From: Stenopsyche tienmushanensis
Lineage: Eukaryota; Arthropoda; Insecta; Trichoptera; Stenopsychidae
Direction: 5' to 3'
DNA: 64,000 nt
NCBI GenBank assembly: GCA_008973525.1
Contig: WACJ01000220.1
Span: forward strand, 62,001 to 126,000
The notes under the pieces were generated by a model, which saw nothing but the letters and a program-made list of their open reading frames with translations, searched no databases and was not told the origin of the DNA. Positions 1-12,999 of the stretch are shown here, in pieces; within the stretch, counting starts at the first letter, position 1; each line of letters starts with the position of its first letter. The translations under genes and the position numbers were made by a program.

Positions 1-480
1 CTGTCTGATTTTGGGCTATACCCCATGTGATGAGGATCGTACCTTCAATTTAGATTTGGGGTAGAAACGTTCAAATCTTGCTGATAAGGAGTGAGTGCTA
101 AATAATTTACAGATTTTCAAAATCAATAAAATTGTATTTGGAGCTCTTTTGGGATTTTAATAAATTAGCGTATAAAAAATAGTATTTTTTAAATGCTTAA
201 TTGCGACTTTGCACTAATGAGTTCAAATACAATAACATCCTGAAGGCTTGTTGACAACAAGCTATTTCTGATATAAAAAAAACAAGTTATTGTGTAAAAT
301 TAATGATGTTCAAAATAATTAATAAATCAACAATAATCACATATTAGCATATTAATGAACGACGCATATAAGTATGCAATGACATTTGATCAAAAAAATA
401 TGTTTAATAAACATCCATGATATGAATGCATTAAAAAAAACAGAATTGCTATAAAAAATAATTGCAATATTTCATTGAGA
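1..480. other. No feature recognised
   Basis: AT-rich non-coding sequence without a long open frame, a recognisable repeat end or an RNA gene. Confidence 0.4.
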
Positions 481-692
481 ACTATAAAGTAAGAAATAAT
501 TTTCTTTATATTAATTGCATAAAATAATTATTTATTTAGATTAAAAACGATTTAAAGGTGAAATTTTAGGTAATTTTTCAAAATGTTGAAAAAATGTTTT
601 GAAAATCCTAACACTTAGGATGTAGGGTTTATGTTTAAAATGTAGCAAAAGATTCCCTTAACTCACAAAAAAAAATTGTCGGTTCATGTGCC
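480..692 (+). repeat. Dispersed repeat I, copy 1
   Basis: The block shares ordered short matches with 13000-13290 and in part with 9990-10095: an attgcataaaataat segment, a gatttaaaggtgaaatttta segment, a run ending in aatcctaacactta, and a ggttcatgtgccaaacac segment. The class is unknown and no terminal repeat is visible. Confidence 0.55.
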
Positions 693-1883
693 AAACACTG
701 TAATTCGGCGTAAAAAATATTGTAAAAGCAAATATATGAGTACAAATTATTGTTTCATAAGTCTCAGACTAGCAAACAATGCATTAAAGATTGGGATGAT
801 TCAAATTCATGTGCATTTCGAAAATCCCTCAGCGTATGTGAAAACGGGGCGTTGCCCAAAACTTTACGCACGGCGCCCAATACTCCACATAAAATTGGTG
901 TCAGAAGTTAATTGAATCATGAAATGTGAGCAGATTAACAGCAGTTTGGTACAGAGGTGTCATTTCGTCCAAGCAAATCTTTCACTCCTTGTGTTGTTTT
1001 TTTTTGTATTGTGAGTTTAAAGATGTTCAGTCAAAATGTCATGAATATAAACATATTATAAGAAAATGGCAACATTTTCCTTGATAGAACTTTGCCTTCT
1101 GGCTGCTTGTAAGTTTGGGGCTGCAGTTGAATTTAGTTGGGAATCGAAATAAATGAATTGGTGGCAATCTTTTCAGTTTGAGGCGTAGATGAAACCGGGA
1201 TTCAAGCTAATGCTTTCCGAATCGGGAATAGGTAGACACGTCACCCTACCGGGTAATCAATAGCAGAACTTTGCTTAGTAGTTACAATCTACATAAATTT
1301 TCCATTAACTTGCCACCTGTAAGTTTAAGCGTGTGCTAATTTATTATCCACGCGTATAGTTATACTAACAAACGTTTATTTACCCAGTTAAGTGGTTAAA
1401 TAACCCAATTACAATTTATATCGCCGGGGTTTGCTCGCGAGCTGGTAGTTGCAAGTACTCGTTTTCGTAATCTGATTACTTCTTTTGCACTATCCTAGAC
1501 ACCATCAGCAAAACCGGGCTTGATTCGTCCACAATAATGGCATTAAAATGCACAAATTAAATGCCCTCTTCGCTCCATCTGGGCCATTTAATGGACTCGA
1601 CGAACGGGCTTAGCATAAAATGAAAACTTCCTCATGAAACAAATCCCCCTACTATTTATTACGCTCCTCTAGCCAGGAATTAAAGTAATGCATTGTTGGG
1701 CGACATTACTGTAAACAAAACTCGCTAAATCTAGACGAATTACTTTAAGCGACAATGTTTCTCTTTTCCGACACAAATTAGCCACTAACAAGTTTTAAAA
1801 TATATTATAAAATTATTATTTAACAAAAATAATTAATTTTGATCATATCAACTACCTCTCACTGTCTGATTGCTTTATATATA

Positions 1884-1950
1884 TACAGGGTGCGGCAAGG
1901 ATAGTTCCTTATTTGAAACGCACGCCTTAAGGCAAAAGTTATTCCGAGTA
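1884..1950 (+). repeat. Foldback MITE family C, half unit
   Basis: It begins cagggtgcggcaaggata and runs through ttatttgaaacgcacgcc to a ttattccgag end. It matches the left half of the complete copy at 22837-22956. No right arm follows, so this is a half element. Confidence 0.55.
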
Positions 1951-2080
1951 AAATGGATCTACCGATCATCCAGGTCTTGGAATATATTCTGTAATATGAA
2001 AAAATAATTAAACTGATATCTTCTATGTTGTTTGTGTTCGCGTGTAGTGATGGTTTTATCCATTATTATCCGCATGAAAC

Positions 2081-2458
2081 ATGCTATCGTTGGACCTTGG
2101 AGTTCGGTGTCGGGGTATGAAATTCCTCTCTGATGAAAACGATGAAATGAAGCGTCAACGGCATTGGATGTCTCAGTTCCTTACAGGATACGGGCAGTTA
2201 AGGTCTTCGTTGTTTAGGTTTGGGCTCTCACGTTCTATGGATGGCATGGCGTCCGATCGCGAGGTGCTCTTTCAATGTGCCAGTGATCCGAAATTTGGAC
2301 CGGTTGGACACAGAAACCTTGTGGCTGCTCCTTTCAATTTTAGGATATTTAATTTATGGTTTTACACCTTGATATGCACTTTGCGAGTGGGTTGGCATGG
2401 GCTAAAACAGTGGAACCAATATACAGTTCGGCTCAGAAAAAGATCTTCATGTTGGTAG
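2081..2458 (+). pseudogene. LINE ORF2 C-terminal fragment
   Basis: The 125-codon open frame is moderately GC-rich. Residues 29-54 read as the post-reverse-transcriptase region of R1/I-type non-LTR retrotransposons: HWMSQFLTGYGQLRSSLFRF then GLSRS. The later VLFQCAS resembles the zinc-knuckle part, and RNLVAA follows it. The classic CCHC cysteines are mostly lost, and no RT domain lies directly upstream, so this is a 5'-truncated, decayed copy. Assignment is by similarity to the family's C-terminal pattern; the clade is uncertain. Confidence 0.55.
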
Positions 2459-3537
2459 TGTCATACCGCATGAAAAAATCCTTTTTATTGCGCTGAAACG
2501 GCGCTCTGAATTGTCGACGAGTTTTTTTATTGTATGTATTTTCTGTGAGCAAGTACCCATATCGAACAAGGCTTTCTCATGGATAAATGTTGATGCAAAA
2601 TGGCGAACACACTGCACACGCAAATTTGATTTACGATCGGCCAAAGCTATTTTGTGGATTCATATATTTGCCTATGAATATACGTATGGCTTTATAAAAT
2701 TAAGGGATGGTGTCAATTGTTGCAGATTGAATGTCATGCTCATCGTTGAAAATTACCCTAATTAAAACTGGTTGCACGTAACTTAATTTATTAAAAGTTA
2801 TTTGCATGCGATAATTGGTCCTGTTAGTGGCTATTTATCAGAAGCCAAATTTCGATTTGATCGAATGAAGTTTTTTGCTTCTGTTTGAGCCAAATCAAAT
2901 CATTTCTGTCGAGTTAAAATTTACATTTTAGCCATAAATTTGGCACCATCATAGACGTCCATTTAGTTTGGATCTCATTTATTCGGTAGTAAATTATTGG
3001 GTTCGCATTAAACTTTAAAGGGTTCGGCTATATATTATGAATTAGTGTCCGTGGTGCATCTCATTTGAAACGTAACAATAACGTTTATTTTGTCGTTAAG
3101 GAAGCTTAAAAGGATTTCTTTGATAAAGGATTAATGCCGCCGTGATTACATCCTTTGTTCGGACGTTAATAAAGCTCAATGGTTCGGAAACTTTTTTAGT
3201 TCGTTCCATTGACGTGGTCGAGGTTTTGAATTTACTACCCCTGACGATCACACTTTCGGAATCACTATCATTTTATTAGGGTCGGCTAGTAAAATTAGCG
3301 ATCATTATCATATATACAGCGAATTGATTAATTGCTTGAAAGAACTCTTCACTAATTAATCAAGGAATGGTGAAATCCTTTTTTGAATTAATTTTTCGTT
3401 CTATAATGCACAATAAGTATTCTGTCATGTAGGTTTCTGACACCAGTGTAACCCAAAGTTAGTTTAATAGGTTTAGTAACGATCATGCAATGGAGTGCGT
3501 GTTCGCATTAAAGGCGTCACACCGCCTTTCGCGTGAT

Positions 3538-4325
3538 TAGGGAATCCAATCCCGAGCCAAAATTTCGATCCCGGGATTACGGGATTTCATTAGACAATCC
3601 CGGGACCAGTCCCGGGATCCCGGGATTGGGATTTTCAATATTTTAAGAAATTACCTTGATGAATTTGATCAAAAATTACTAATCAGTCCATTTGTTCAAT
3701 ATAAAAAATTACTTGAAGGCTAAAGAATTTTATTTATTTAAAAAAAGATAAAAGTACAATTCAAAAATAGATATATAAAACACTAAAAAATTCGAATATT
3801 ATTTTGAAAATATGCCCGAAGTAACATTAACATTAAACATTAGTGTTTCGTCATTTAGTCTGGATCTGATTTTGGAAGTCAGACAACTTGCTGCTGAAAA
3901 TGCACGCTCAGCTTCCACACTCGTTGGAGGTATCGTCATCAGATATTTAAATACTAGTTCGAGTTGATGATCGCGTGAGTCCTCATTTTCGTATAACACT
4001 ATCAATGTGACTGATAAAATTCTTTTCTGCTGAGACACGGACTAAAAATCGCAAAATTCCCGATTTCCCGACAAATTATTTATTTCCGTCACTGCAGATT
4101 AATACTTATATCCTATAATACTTTGATGTGATTCGTAATTATATTACGGAAGAATACAAAAATTCAGAACCCCGTATCTATTATATTTCATATCGATATT
4201 CCCATTATTCGTCGAGGTGTAGTAAATACATCACCGGTAGGGAAAGGTTACTATAACAATTTGAAAAACACATATGTACTGTATATATGTATACACAGAT
4301 TAGACAGTTACTGCCCCTAGGCGTC
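3538..4325. mobile_element. hAT element, copy 1 (right end missing)
   Basis: The left terminus TAGGGAATCCAATCCCGAG matches the copy at 28586. It is followed by a cluster of CCCGGGA-type subterminal repeats (3540-3640), then by a body that aligns with 28660-29250. Similarity is lost near 4325 and no right inverted terminus follows, so the copy is truncated or broken. The left flank (cgcgtgat) is not repeated on the right. Confidence 0.7.
3799..4038 (-). pseudogene. hAT transposase C-terminal dimerisation domain fragment
   Basis: The 79-codon frame contains [20 protein letters not shown] and then ASCLTSKIRSRLNDETL. This is the characteristic hAT dimerisation region (T-S-x-x-x-E-R-x-F-S, then K-x-R-x-R-L). 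Everything upstream, including the zinc finger and the catalytic RNase-H-like core, is absent, so it cannot be an active transposase. A second copy at 28742-28987 carries a one-base deletion in the same frame. Confidence 0.85.
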
Positions 4326-4734
4326 AAAGCCCTGAGGATTTTTCCTTGATGATTTAAAAGAAGTCTTCGACATCATTGGAAATGTCAGATACACTATCGG
4401 CGTACACATTCTCTAAAATTATCGTTCATCGATATCGGGTTCATCATCGAGGATAATGATGCGAAACGCTTCAGTACTTCTATTGACCCCCCCGCTGCGG
4501 TCTCCGTGGCCAAATAACGTGAGCGTTGGGAACCATCGCAGCGGTGAAGGTAACGACAGAGGCTCTTAAAAGTCGGCCCCCAAAACGTTACAGTTTGTTT
4601 ATTTTTCTGTGAATGTGATGAATGGATCTTTGAATAAATCAATATTGAATAAACGTGGATGAAAAATATACAATTTGACGTAATTTTTGGGGAATTTCTT
4701 GTGACCTAAACTGAATGATATGGATACCGACTAT

Positions 4735-5010
4735 ATGTGCATACCGAGGTGGACATTCTGCACGAGCAATTTGAGGGCATGTTTCGAGATCGTGGGATTT
4801 AACGCCTTCAGCCTTCTTCCTTCGGGGATATTCAATTAAAAATTGATGTTCTCAAAGTCATCATAGCGAATGCCATCCAGCAAATTCGTTCAGATTTAGC
4901 GACTAGTTCATCGAAAATTGAACCTCCCGAATACGTGCCACCGAGCAAAGCCGCGGTGGACATTTGAACGAGGCTTTCATTTGAGGAGGTTCCAAATAAT
5001 GCACGTTTGT
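4735..5010 (+). pseudogene. Mariner-like transposase C-terminal remnant
   Basis: Across shifted frames the plus strand shows DVLKVIIANAIQQIRSDL and, at the end, SRGGHLNEAFI plus a stop, matching the C-terminus of mariner/IS630-type transposases. At least two frameshifts and several stops are present. The segment around accgagcaaagccgcgg recurs at 33.77 and 44.48 kb, so these are copies of one family. Confidence 0.6.
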
Positions 5011-5740
5011 TAAGCATTGTTTCTTCGAAAAAATATTATGCCATAAAGCAGGACTTACATTGTACAATGTTAGAAAAATACCAAGAAGATGACGTACGAA
5101 GAAACAAACAACGCAATCACAATGACTTGCCCGGGTGAAAGGTTAATAAGATATTTAATTTATTGCAGTTCGAACGTAAATAGCATGTTTTTAACGACAT
5201 CGTACGACATTTTGTGAGGCTAAATACATGCGATAATAGTATATAATTGAACATTTGCAGCAAAAACATGATACTTTTTGATTAAAATGGCCGATTTGTG
5301 TGTATTCGTAGCGGCGACATTGAAAAATTGTGAGCACTGCAATCGCAACATTTTGATAATTAATGAAAGGCCACAACGAAAATGTATCTTCTGTTCCAAT
5401 TATATTATAAAAATATATTCAAAAAAGTCACCTTATCAACGTTTTTTCATATGATAAGTCGATCTAATTAGCGAATTTTGGTTAGGATCCGGGACGTACA
5501 AATAATTGCCGTAATTAGATAAAGCTGTACCAGACGGTGGAAGCATTGATAAGTTATTAATAAATTATGTTATTGAACAAACGTTATTCACAGAGGACAA
5601 TGGATATATTGTTGATTCAATCCAACGATCATAGATGGCATTAGTTAAAATACAAAGGATCTATCCTCTATTAGATCTTTGTTTGTATATTAAAAAGCAA
5701 TAGGATAATTGATGTGTATCATAATTTATTTTTTATTTTT

Positions 5741-5882
5741 CGATGACTTTGTCGCATAAATCTGACAGAATTTGCTTGATGGCATTCGTTATGTTGACTT
5801 TGAGGGCATCAATTGTTTACAATTTATACGCATAGATCTGCGATTCAAGAAAAGTCCAAAGGCGTTAAATCACACGATCTAT
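5741..5882 (-). pseudogene. Mariner-like transposase remnant
   Basis: On the minus strand the sequence reads RSCDLTPLDF (the region of the last catalytic acidic residue), then after a frame change QIYAYKL, TIDALKVNITNAIKQIL and SDLCDKVIEK. The order and spacing fit the transposase C-terminal third. It overlaps in content with the plus-strand remnant 0.8 kb away but lies in the opposite orientation, so it is an independent insertion. Confidence 0.65.
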
Positions 5883-6235
5883 ATATTAAGCACATTTTAA
5901 TTTTAAGTCCCGGGACTCAATACAATAAAAAAACCTGAAAGTCCCGGGACGTCTCGACACAGAATCCCTAGTGGCGATGAATTGCTTGAATCAATGGAAA
6001 GCATCTCGAATTGATGATTATCAATATATTTCTTTTATAATCTGCCTTAACTTTTTAAACACCAGTTCTGTGGAAAAATCTTGGAAGACCTTGAAGAATG
6101 TAAGAATCGATTGATGGTCATAGACTAGAATAATGGCTAAAAATATCCAACAAAGCGGGCTAATTTAGATAAACTGACGTTTGCTTGCACAAAGTTGACG
6201 TGATGAAACGCGCCAATTTGTGCGCGCCGATTTTA

Positions 6236-6490
6236 TACAGTTAAAAATAGTATTATCTGTATAATTCTAGTAAAACAGCTTTAACAGCAAGTTTATGATT
6301 AATATTTTTTTATCGTCGCTTCAATTCGATGGGGATTTCGAGGGGGTATCGAGGCAGCGCTCATTAAGCGCTCTCTCGATTAACGCTGATTCAATATAAC
6401 GCGCTCGAAGCTTATAATAGCTTCATAACTCGACTATCTCAATGCATTGACCAGAACGGAGAACACTTTGATATCATTTTTAAAATATAA
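6236..6490 (+). repeat. Dispersed repeat J, copy 1
   Basis: About 250 bp aligns with 12211-12424. Shared segments are tacagttaaaaat, taacagcaagtttat, tctcgattaacg, atataacgcgctc, atagcttcataactcgact and caatgcattgaccaga. Short tail pieces recur at 36.89 and 59.51 kb. Coding potential is absent and the class is unknown. Confidence 0.65.
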
Positions 6491-6869
6491 AATTGGTGTA
6501 TATTTTATTAATTTAGTTAGTATTGGCTAGTGCTGCCATTAAAGGTACGATTTTGATACGATCTCATAAAGACTTTTATTGTATAAATTCAAAATTCCAC
6601 TGCGAGTAATACTGCATTGCACATACGGTTTCAAGGTTAGTTTGGCATGTCAGTTTACTTTTTCTGTTGTTATCCAACATTTTTATGTAACTTATGAATA
6701 TTTTGATTTTAATCGTATATTTAAGTATTTGTTTTTAAAGGCTACTTGAAAAGTACGCCTCTAAGGCGAACGGGCACTCCTCCCTCTTCCACTGCATGGA
6801 CGTTACTAAACTCATATGATAAAATATGTTAGATTTTACTGTTCGAATGAATGCTATGCCATTTTTCTC

Positions 6870-6940
6870 TTAATAGTTGTTGTTTCAGAGGGTGCATTTC
6901 AGATAAGGAAGTTTCCCTGCCATAGCCTCTGAGGCTCATA
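6870..6940 (-). repeat. Foldback MITE family C, half unit
   Basis: It contains gggtgcatttcagataagga followed by agtttccctgcc, the right-arm order seen at 20265-20325 and 36812-36870. The terminal part has diverged. Confidence 0.4.
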
Positions 6941-7830
6941 TTTAATTATGTATATCACGGTATAATTTATAGAGTGTTCCCATGGACATACAAACGACGC
7001 AGTTAGATCTAAATATTTATGATATACGGTTATTTTATATGCTAAGCTGTAGAGCTTTATATGGAAGTTTTTATTGGATCTTTTTCAGAGGTGGTGAACA
7101 CGACATTTAGCAACATAATTGCGGCTCTCTTTGAGTGCCGTAGATCGCTCTTCCGAGCAATTACTTAAAACGAATTAGCTGTCGAAGGTAATTGATTTGT
7201 TGTTAATAGAGGTTGCTCAATCTGGAAGTTCATGAATTAGTGGCTATGCAATTAGGGGTGAATGCTAATTCGCCAGACTGGCGAGATTTCTTGCCGCACT
7301 GGCAAACTTTCATATCAAAACCCCAATTTCGGAGCTAAAGTCCTTCATAGCCACTTTAAAGTGATCGTGGCGACAACTCCTACTTGATATCCCCTGTTAA
7401 CGTGTATCATAAATTTGGAAGTGTGGTCGTAACAGCCCCCTGTGGAACTTTCGTTTGGACTCTTTTGGAGTCACGACAACACCGGCTGCATCCGTTCTTT
7501 CATGGCTGATGTCTTTGAAATGGAATATGCTGCACTTTTCATTAGAATTAAGTCGTTGGATAACTTTAGAACCTTCAAGCAACTTATAATGTGTCTCCTT
7601 GTTGTTTGTTCTTATTATTTTAAGCGAGTTACTGTCATTTCATGTTACCTCGCTCGACGGGGTGAAATTCTTGGAAAAAGTATAAAAATCAAGTCCATTT
7701 AAAATAGTCTTAACTCGACTTTTAACAATGGGGTTGAAATTATTTTTGACGTTATGAAAAGCTTTTGCGAGCCATTCTCAAATAAATTATATAAGCTTTT
7801 ACAATTTTTTTTAAATATGCGTTTATTATC

Positions 7831-8010
7831 TGTTTTATAGATATTGAAAAGGCATTTGATTATGTAAGGCTAAAGATGCTTAAACGTATTCATCAAAATC
7901 ATTGGCAACAGTGATGTGCTGACTATCGATGGATCAAAGATGTGTATTTATAAGATAGCCAAGTGTCCACCGTCGTCGATTTGGTCACTCCTGCAAAGTA
8001 TATAAGATGG
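7831..8010 (+). pseudogene. LINE reverse-transcriptase fragment
   Basis: The frame from 7831 reads CFIDIEKAFDYVRLKML, the conserved RT block with the first catalytic aspartate (F-x-D-x-x-K-A-F-D). It continues after a stop with RWIKDVYL and SQVSTVV, as in non-LTR retrotransposon RTs. Two stops interrupt it and the YADD block is not seen. Related fragments occur at 30467 and 60891. Confidence 0.7.
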
Positions 8011-9989
8011 TATGTGAATGGTAAAAAATATTGAATTATAAAGCAAAACAGTGTCTTAAGCGTAAAATATAAAAACGCTTTAAGTTGACTTCTAGAGCTT
8101 TTCATTGTTTTCGTTGCTGTGGTGGTTGCCGCGTTGTTCAGTTGCAGAAATCACACCGGGAGGTCACTGGGAGCATGATAATGATGTTGGTACCGATAAA
8201 CGATTTTATAGCAAGCACAGTCCTTTAATTTTGGCATCCGTATAAAACGGATATCAGCTTCTGGACTAAAAAGATGCGCATCACTTTCAACAACATAAAT
8301 ATAAAAAGATATTTTGGCGTAATGGAATTCATACAAATGCCGTGTAAAACTTTATGGAAACTCAATCATAAGAATAATTAAAACAACTTTTGTTGTTTTT
8401 GTGTCCGTGAGAACGCTAAGAATGTAAACATGAAGCCAGATTTTAATTCGAAACGGAAGTTAGTTTCAATTTTACGCGGCATGTAGAAATCGTGGTTGAA
8501 ATACCTAATCTAAGTGTGACATTTGGATGATGTTTTATAGATATGGATTTTGAAAAATAATTAAAAAATATTTTTTTATCCAAGGGTGGTTTTTGTTTTG
8601 CTGAGCTCACTATTTACCGAAGCTTGAAACTGTTTTAAGAATTCACGGCAGCTATAAAATATGTAGCAGCCATAGCCCACCCCTAGTAAATCGCTTACGT
8701 TTCTTATCTATTCCCGGTCTTAAGGGTGGGTCTTGATTGCAGTTTTGGTCTTTGTTCTTTTTGAGCAGTGCAACTGTTAGCTATAACATCGTTCTCCATC
8801 CCTTACCGCAGAGCTAGCAGCATATCAAAATAACGTGGTTTCAATTTTCATAGTGGCAGACGCCTTGATGAGGGTTGCATGAACCTGTCGGATAATGAGA
8901 TCGAGCACCTTATTAAATATCTAAACATTCACCCTATATAACATGACTTTTATTACATTCGTGAGAGATTACTATCGTTAAAATTTAAGTTTAAATTATC
9001 ACCAATCAAATATAAGCGCATTTGAACCATTGATGGGTAATCCCGTATATGGTGCGAAGGGACTCGAGTGTCTGCAAGGTTGTGCTGTAGAGGTCTAAAT
9101 ATTATCAAATATTGTGATCCATAGCACTTCAGCAAAAGGGATTCGCTAAAACCCTATTATGGGGCTCAATAATATCTACAGTGTTAAGGTTCATTTATAC
9201 AAGCTTTATTCATGCTTTGGCGTATTAACACAGCATGTGCGTGTGCTCACTCCTGAAACGCGTATGCTACAAAAAATAGTAATCAAAGGGTTAACTGCGC
9301 GTGCCCATGGAAACACAATTGACATACGCTATTCAACCACGGATTGCCTTTAATATGATAAATTTAAATAAAAATGCAAATTTTGACACGGCAAATAATA
9401 TGAATAATGCCGTAGATTTAAATTTGTACGCTTCTGTAAGGTTTTATTTTTCCTTAATTAGTAATTTGAAGAGTTCCTTCGTCGCATTTCATTTAATTTC
9501 GTCCACCCCTTGAACCGGGTTCTTTCAATTCATATTTCGCCCCGGGGAATAAAAAGAAGTCACAGCGAACGGCGCCCTGTAAAGAGGGTGGTTCGAGTAC
9601 CATCCTGATATTTTATGCACCAAAATCACGTTGTCTACTGTTTCGCATGTTTTTGGCGGACGTGTTCTCTCGCGCTTTATTCGAATTTTTATCGACGAAA
9701 ATAAAAACGTCCTCATAAAAATTATACATGTAATATGACGCACCGGCGTGTCATGGGTCTGATGTATACGAGACGAGAATGAATATAAAAATATAAGAAG
9801 TGTTGCTGCCGTATGCTGAGAGTCTTATGTATCAAATGGGATTATTTTCTATTCAATGACTGTTTGATATTATGTGTGTTTCCATAAGAATGCTATTGAT
9901 CTATATACATGATGTTTAACACATGGACCGATAAAATATTTTTGGGGGTTATGGGGGCCTTTGATACGTTTACGTTACGAAAAACAGTT

Positions 9990-10095
9990 ATTTTGTGCTA
10001 TTAAGACCACAGAAAAAAGCTACGACGACTTAAAGATGAAATTTTGGGTATTTTTTAAAACAATCCTGACACTTGAAGTGAAAGCAGTTAGAAAT
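9990..10095 (+). repeat. Dispersed repeat I, partial copy
   Basis: The segment has acttaaagatgaaattttgg and caatcctgacactt in the same order and spacing as the copies at 480-692 and 13000-13290. Confidence 0.4.
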
Positions 10096-10446
10096 ATTAA
10101 CTGAGAATTCGGAGAAATATGAAAAGGGCAAAAATAATATCAAAAGAGGGAAGATAAAAATGCTGGACAAGTGAGTGCCATACGAACTGTTATAAGGCTG
10201 AAATTGAGCCGCTTGGAAGTGTTTTCTTCGTTGATAAATTCAAATACATAACAATAGTAGTTATTGATACTAAAATAAGTAGAAGAAATTGACACGATAG
10301 TTTCTCCCCGAATCTCCGATGACTAGTTTGAAATAAGTTATATTTACTTGGGATTTATTATAAATATTCTTTCTAATTACTTAACAAAAAAAACGAATAA
10401 TATTCGATTGATATTGAAAAGAGGGCAAATGTATTCGAATATTCGA

Positions 10447-11085
10447 TTTATGAAGATCTTCGGAGGAAATACCCAAAATAACAACGAGTGTTTCAACAGC
10501 TGTGTCTGGGCAATTTTTCTGCAACCAAAACTTTAAACGCGTTTATCTCAAAATAAGGTTTTTCGGTGCTTTGTTGATGAAATTTCGGAAACTATACGGC
10601 CGATTGTCATGAAATTTGAATGCCATATTCTTCATAGTTATGGCTATAGCGCATATCATCAGATTTCTGAAATTTTGATTTTAAGTATTTTTTTTTTACA
10701 ATAAACTGCAAAAAAACGCGTTTTTTTTTACTTTTTCGAAAAACGTGCGCTATTTTGTTATTTTTGCGAATATAAAAAATCTGATGATATGCACTATAGC
10801 CACTGATATACTGAATCTAAAACTAATGTTTTATTTTTTTGTTTCAAATGACCCATCTCGGAGATACCATCAACAAGCCACGAACATAACATTTCTACAC
10901 GGGTTTTTCGATGCTACTGTTTTATTATAATAATTGTTCAAAAATATAAAAATAAATTTTTTCATATATTTAAAAGATGTGTTTATTACATAAGATCCAT
11001 TTTATCTCATAATTTTTAGCGAAAATCCTTGAAAAAAAATCGTGAAAATAGCCTATTTTTGAGGCGCCTAAAGTGAGAAGACGCC
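10447..11085 (+). mobile_element. TTAA-flanked element family A, left-truncated copy
   Basis: The copy aligns with the right two-thirds of 45949-46869 and ends gtgagaagacgcc followed by TTAA at 11086. The left terminus and about 280 bp next to it are missing. The internal inverted repeat (ggctatagcgcatatcatca near 10640 and its complement near 10780-10805) is kept. The open frame at 10745-10930 recurs in another copy only because the repeat does. Confidence 0.75.
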
Positions 11086-12210
11086 TTAAATTTACCTTAG
11101 ACTACAAATGCATCTTAGAACCTGTGTTTTAATTGATGCATATAGAAATGGAGTACTGTTTGGATATTTTTGCTTATTTTTGCTTTTTGATATTGTTACT
11201 TGTAGTTAGAATAGAAATTGTATATTTTTGCACAATATTTCTTTGATTTAGGTATTTGAATATTAATTTTATTGGAATATGATTTAGATGCTGATGAAAC
11301 CATCAGTTCAGATATTATTTAAGGTTTCACTTTCTCATAATGGAATTACAATAGAATCAGAACTATGGCAATTATACTGTAAGCGATATTTGAAATTGTC
11401 TGGAATATTTTCCACAAGTCATTGTTTTAAATGACACAATAAAGGATGAAATGGGTTATAAGTAAAAATGAAGGACGCGGTTGGTTCCCAAATGGGAAAT
11501 GACGCCCCCAATGCCCGCTAACCATAATACTCGTCGCGGGAAAGTCCCGTAATTTATTGTAATAACCAATGAATATTGAAACACAATTATTTTTTATGAG
11601 AATTTAAATTATCCAGAGGCGCCCTTTTTCGGGAATATCTTAAATAGAAGAGATAAGAGCGAAAATCGGCTTTTATTATTCCACCATGTATGCGCATTTC
11701 TGATAAGTACACTCACAAGGCGATCGTCTACGATAATGGATTATGAGAGCGAACATTGTGCCTCTGAAAGGAAATCGGGAAGAGCGAAGAAGGAAACACA
11801 TTTTCCTGGGGAACATATCATTTTTGGAAATGTGTGTAAGGGAATAAGCCATATAACTTACGGCCATGAGTGGAAGGCCAAAATAGGAAGAACGCCGTTT
11901 ATGCTACGGATGATCTGTGGCTGTTTGTCCCCAACGCCGAAATGGCTCATTAACTATACTGGAAATGGAAAAATCACATTCCAAACAATTTCCACCATTT
12001 TTTATATACATTATATGAAAAAGGGAGATATTTCACAACAGATTATTCTATAAAAAGCAAAAGATTCTTTGAAAATCATTTAACATCAAACGCTTGAAAT
12101 CAATGAAAAATCCAGTATCAAATACTAATTCTCGATTGATGTCGAAGAATATTTTATGACATTTGGTATAAAATATAATATTGTTCCAATGTTTGCCGCA
12201 GTTTTGCCTA

Positions 12211-12424
12211 TACAGTTAAAAATGGTATTAACTGTATAATTCAAGTACATTTTTAACAGCAAGTTTATCATCTTCAATTCGATTCAATGGGGATCTCATT
12301 TAGCGCTGTCTCGATTAACGATGATTTGATATAACGCGCTCAAAACTTAAAATAGCTTCATAACTCGACTGTCTCAATGCATTGACCAGAAGCCTTTTTG
12401 ATGATATCGTTTTTAAAATATAAT
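12211..12424 (+). repeat. Dispersed repeat J, copy 2
   Basis: Aligns with 6236-6490. This copy lacks a short stretch around the gagggggtatcgaggcagcg segment of copy 1. Confidence 0.6.
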
Positions 12425-12571
12425 AAATGTCTTTCTGTAATATAAATAAAATCATATAACTGATATCTCCCATAATTAGGGGTCACAATCGAATATTTTT
12501 TTTGGCACTATTCGTAATATTTATAAATACTATACTATTCGTAATATTTATAAAGTGTTATTTGTGGCTTA

Positions 12572-12665
12572 GATCCTGGACTCATATTGTAAAGACGATC
12601 GATCAGAAATATTAATATTTCTGATCTTAATATTAATATTTCTGATCGATCGTCTCAATCCAGGT
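12572..12665. repeat. Long palindrome, possible cruciform
   Basis: Arms 12593-12619 and 12629-12655 are perfect 27-bp inverted repeats around a 9-bp spacer. Within this, 12601-12626 is itself a perfect 26-bp palindrome. Outer cctgga and tccagg segments extend the symmetry. No target duplication is evident. Confidence 0.85.
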
Positions 12666-12999
12666 TTACTCTGATTTCCTGGATTTGAAAAAGTAAATGC
12701 TGAGGCGATTAATAAAGTCGGGCAGATCGTGCCATGAGTGAGTGATTGAATTGCAACAATAATTAAATTATAATTTATATATAATGATAATTTAGCTACT
12801 CACTCATAGATTCCCTCCTCTCCTACATTTCCAAATAATACTATCCTTACTTTTTCACTTGTGGAAGGCAACGGGAAACCACCACATTGAATCTTTTTCC
12901 ATAGTAAAATCTCATATGGCATAAATTCAAGCAAATATAACTTATTTGAAATCTTGGATGATTTCTTATTTTCAAACTAGTTTCTCATTCTATTCTATT

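Noticed and set aside
10745..10930. 61-codon frame repeated almost unchanged at 46530-46712
   Set aside because: Both lie in copies of TTAA-flanked element A; identity comes from the repeat, and the frame crosses A/T tracts with no domain.
11736..12053. 105-codon plus-strand open frame
   Set aside because: No recognisable domain, no splice context and biased AT-type composition in its second half; such frames are expected by chance in 64 kb.
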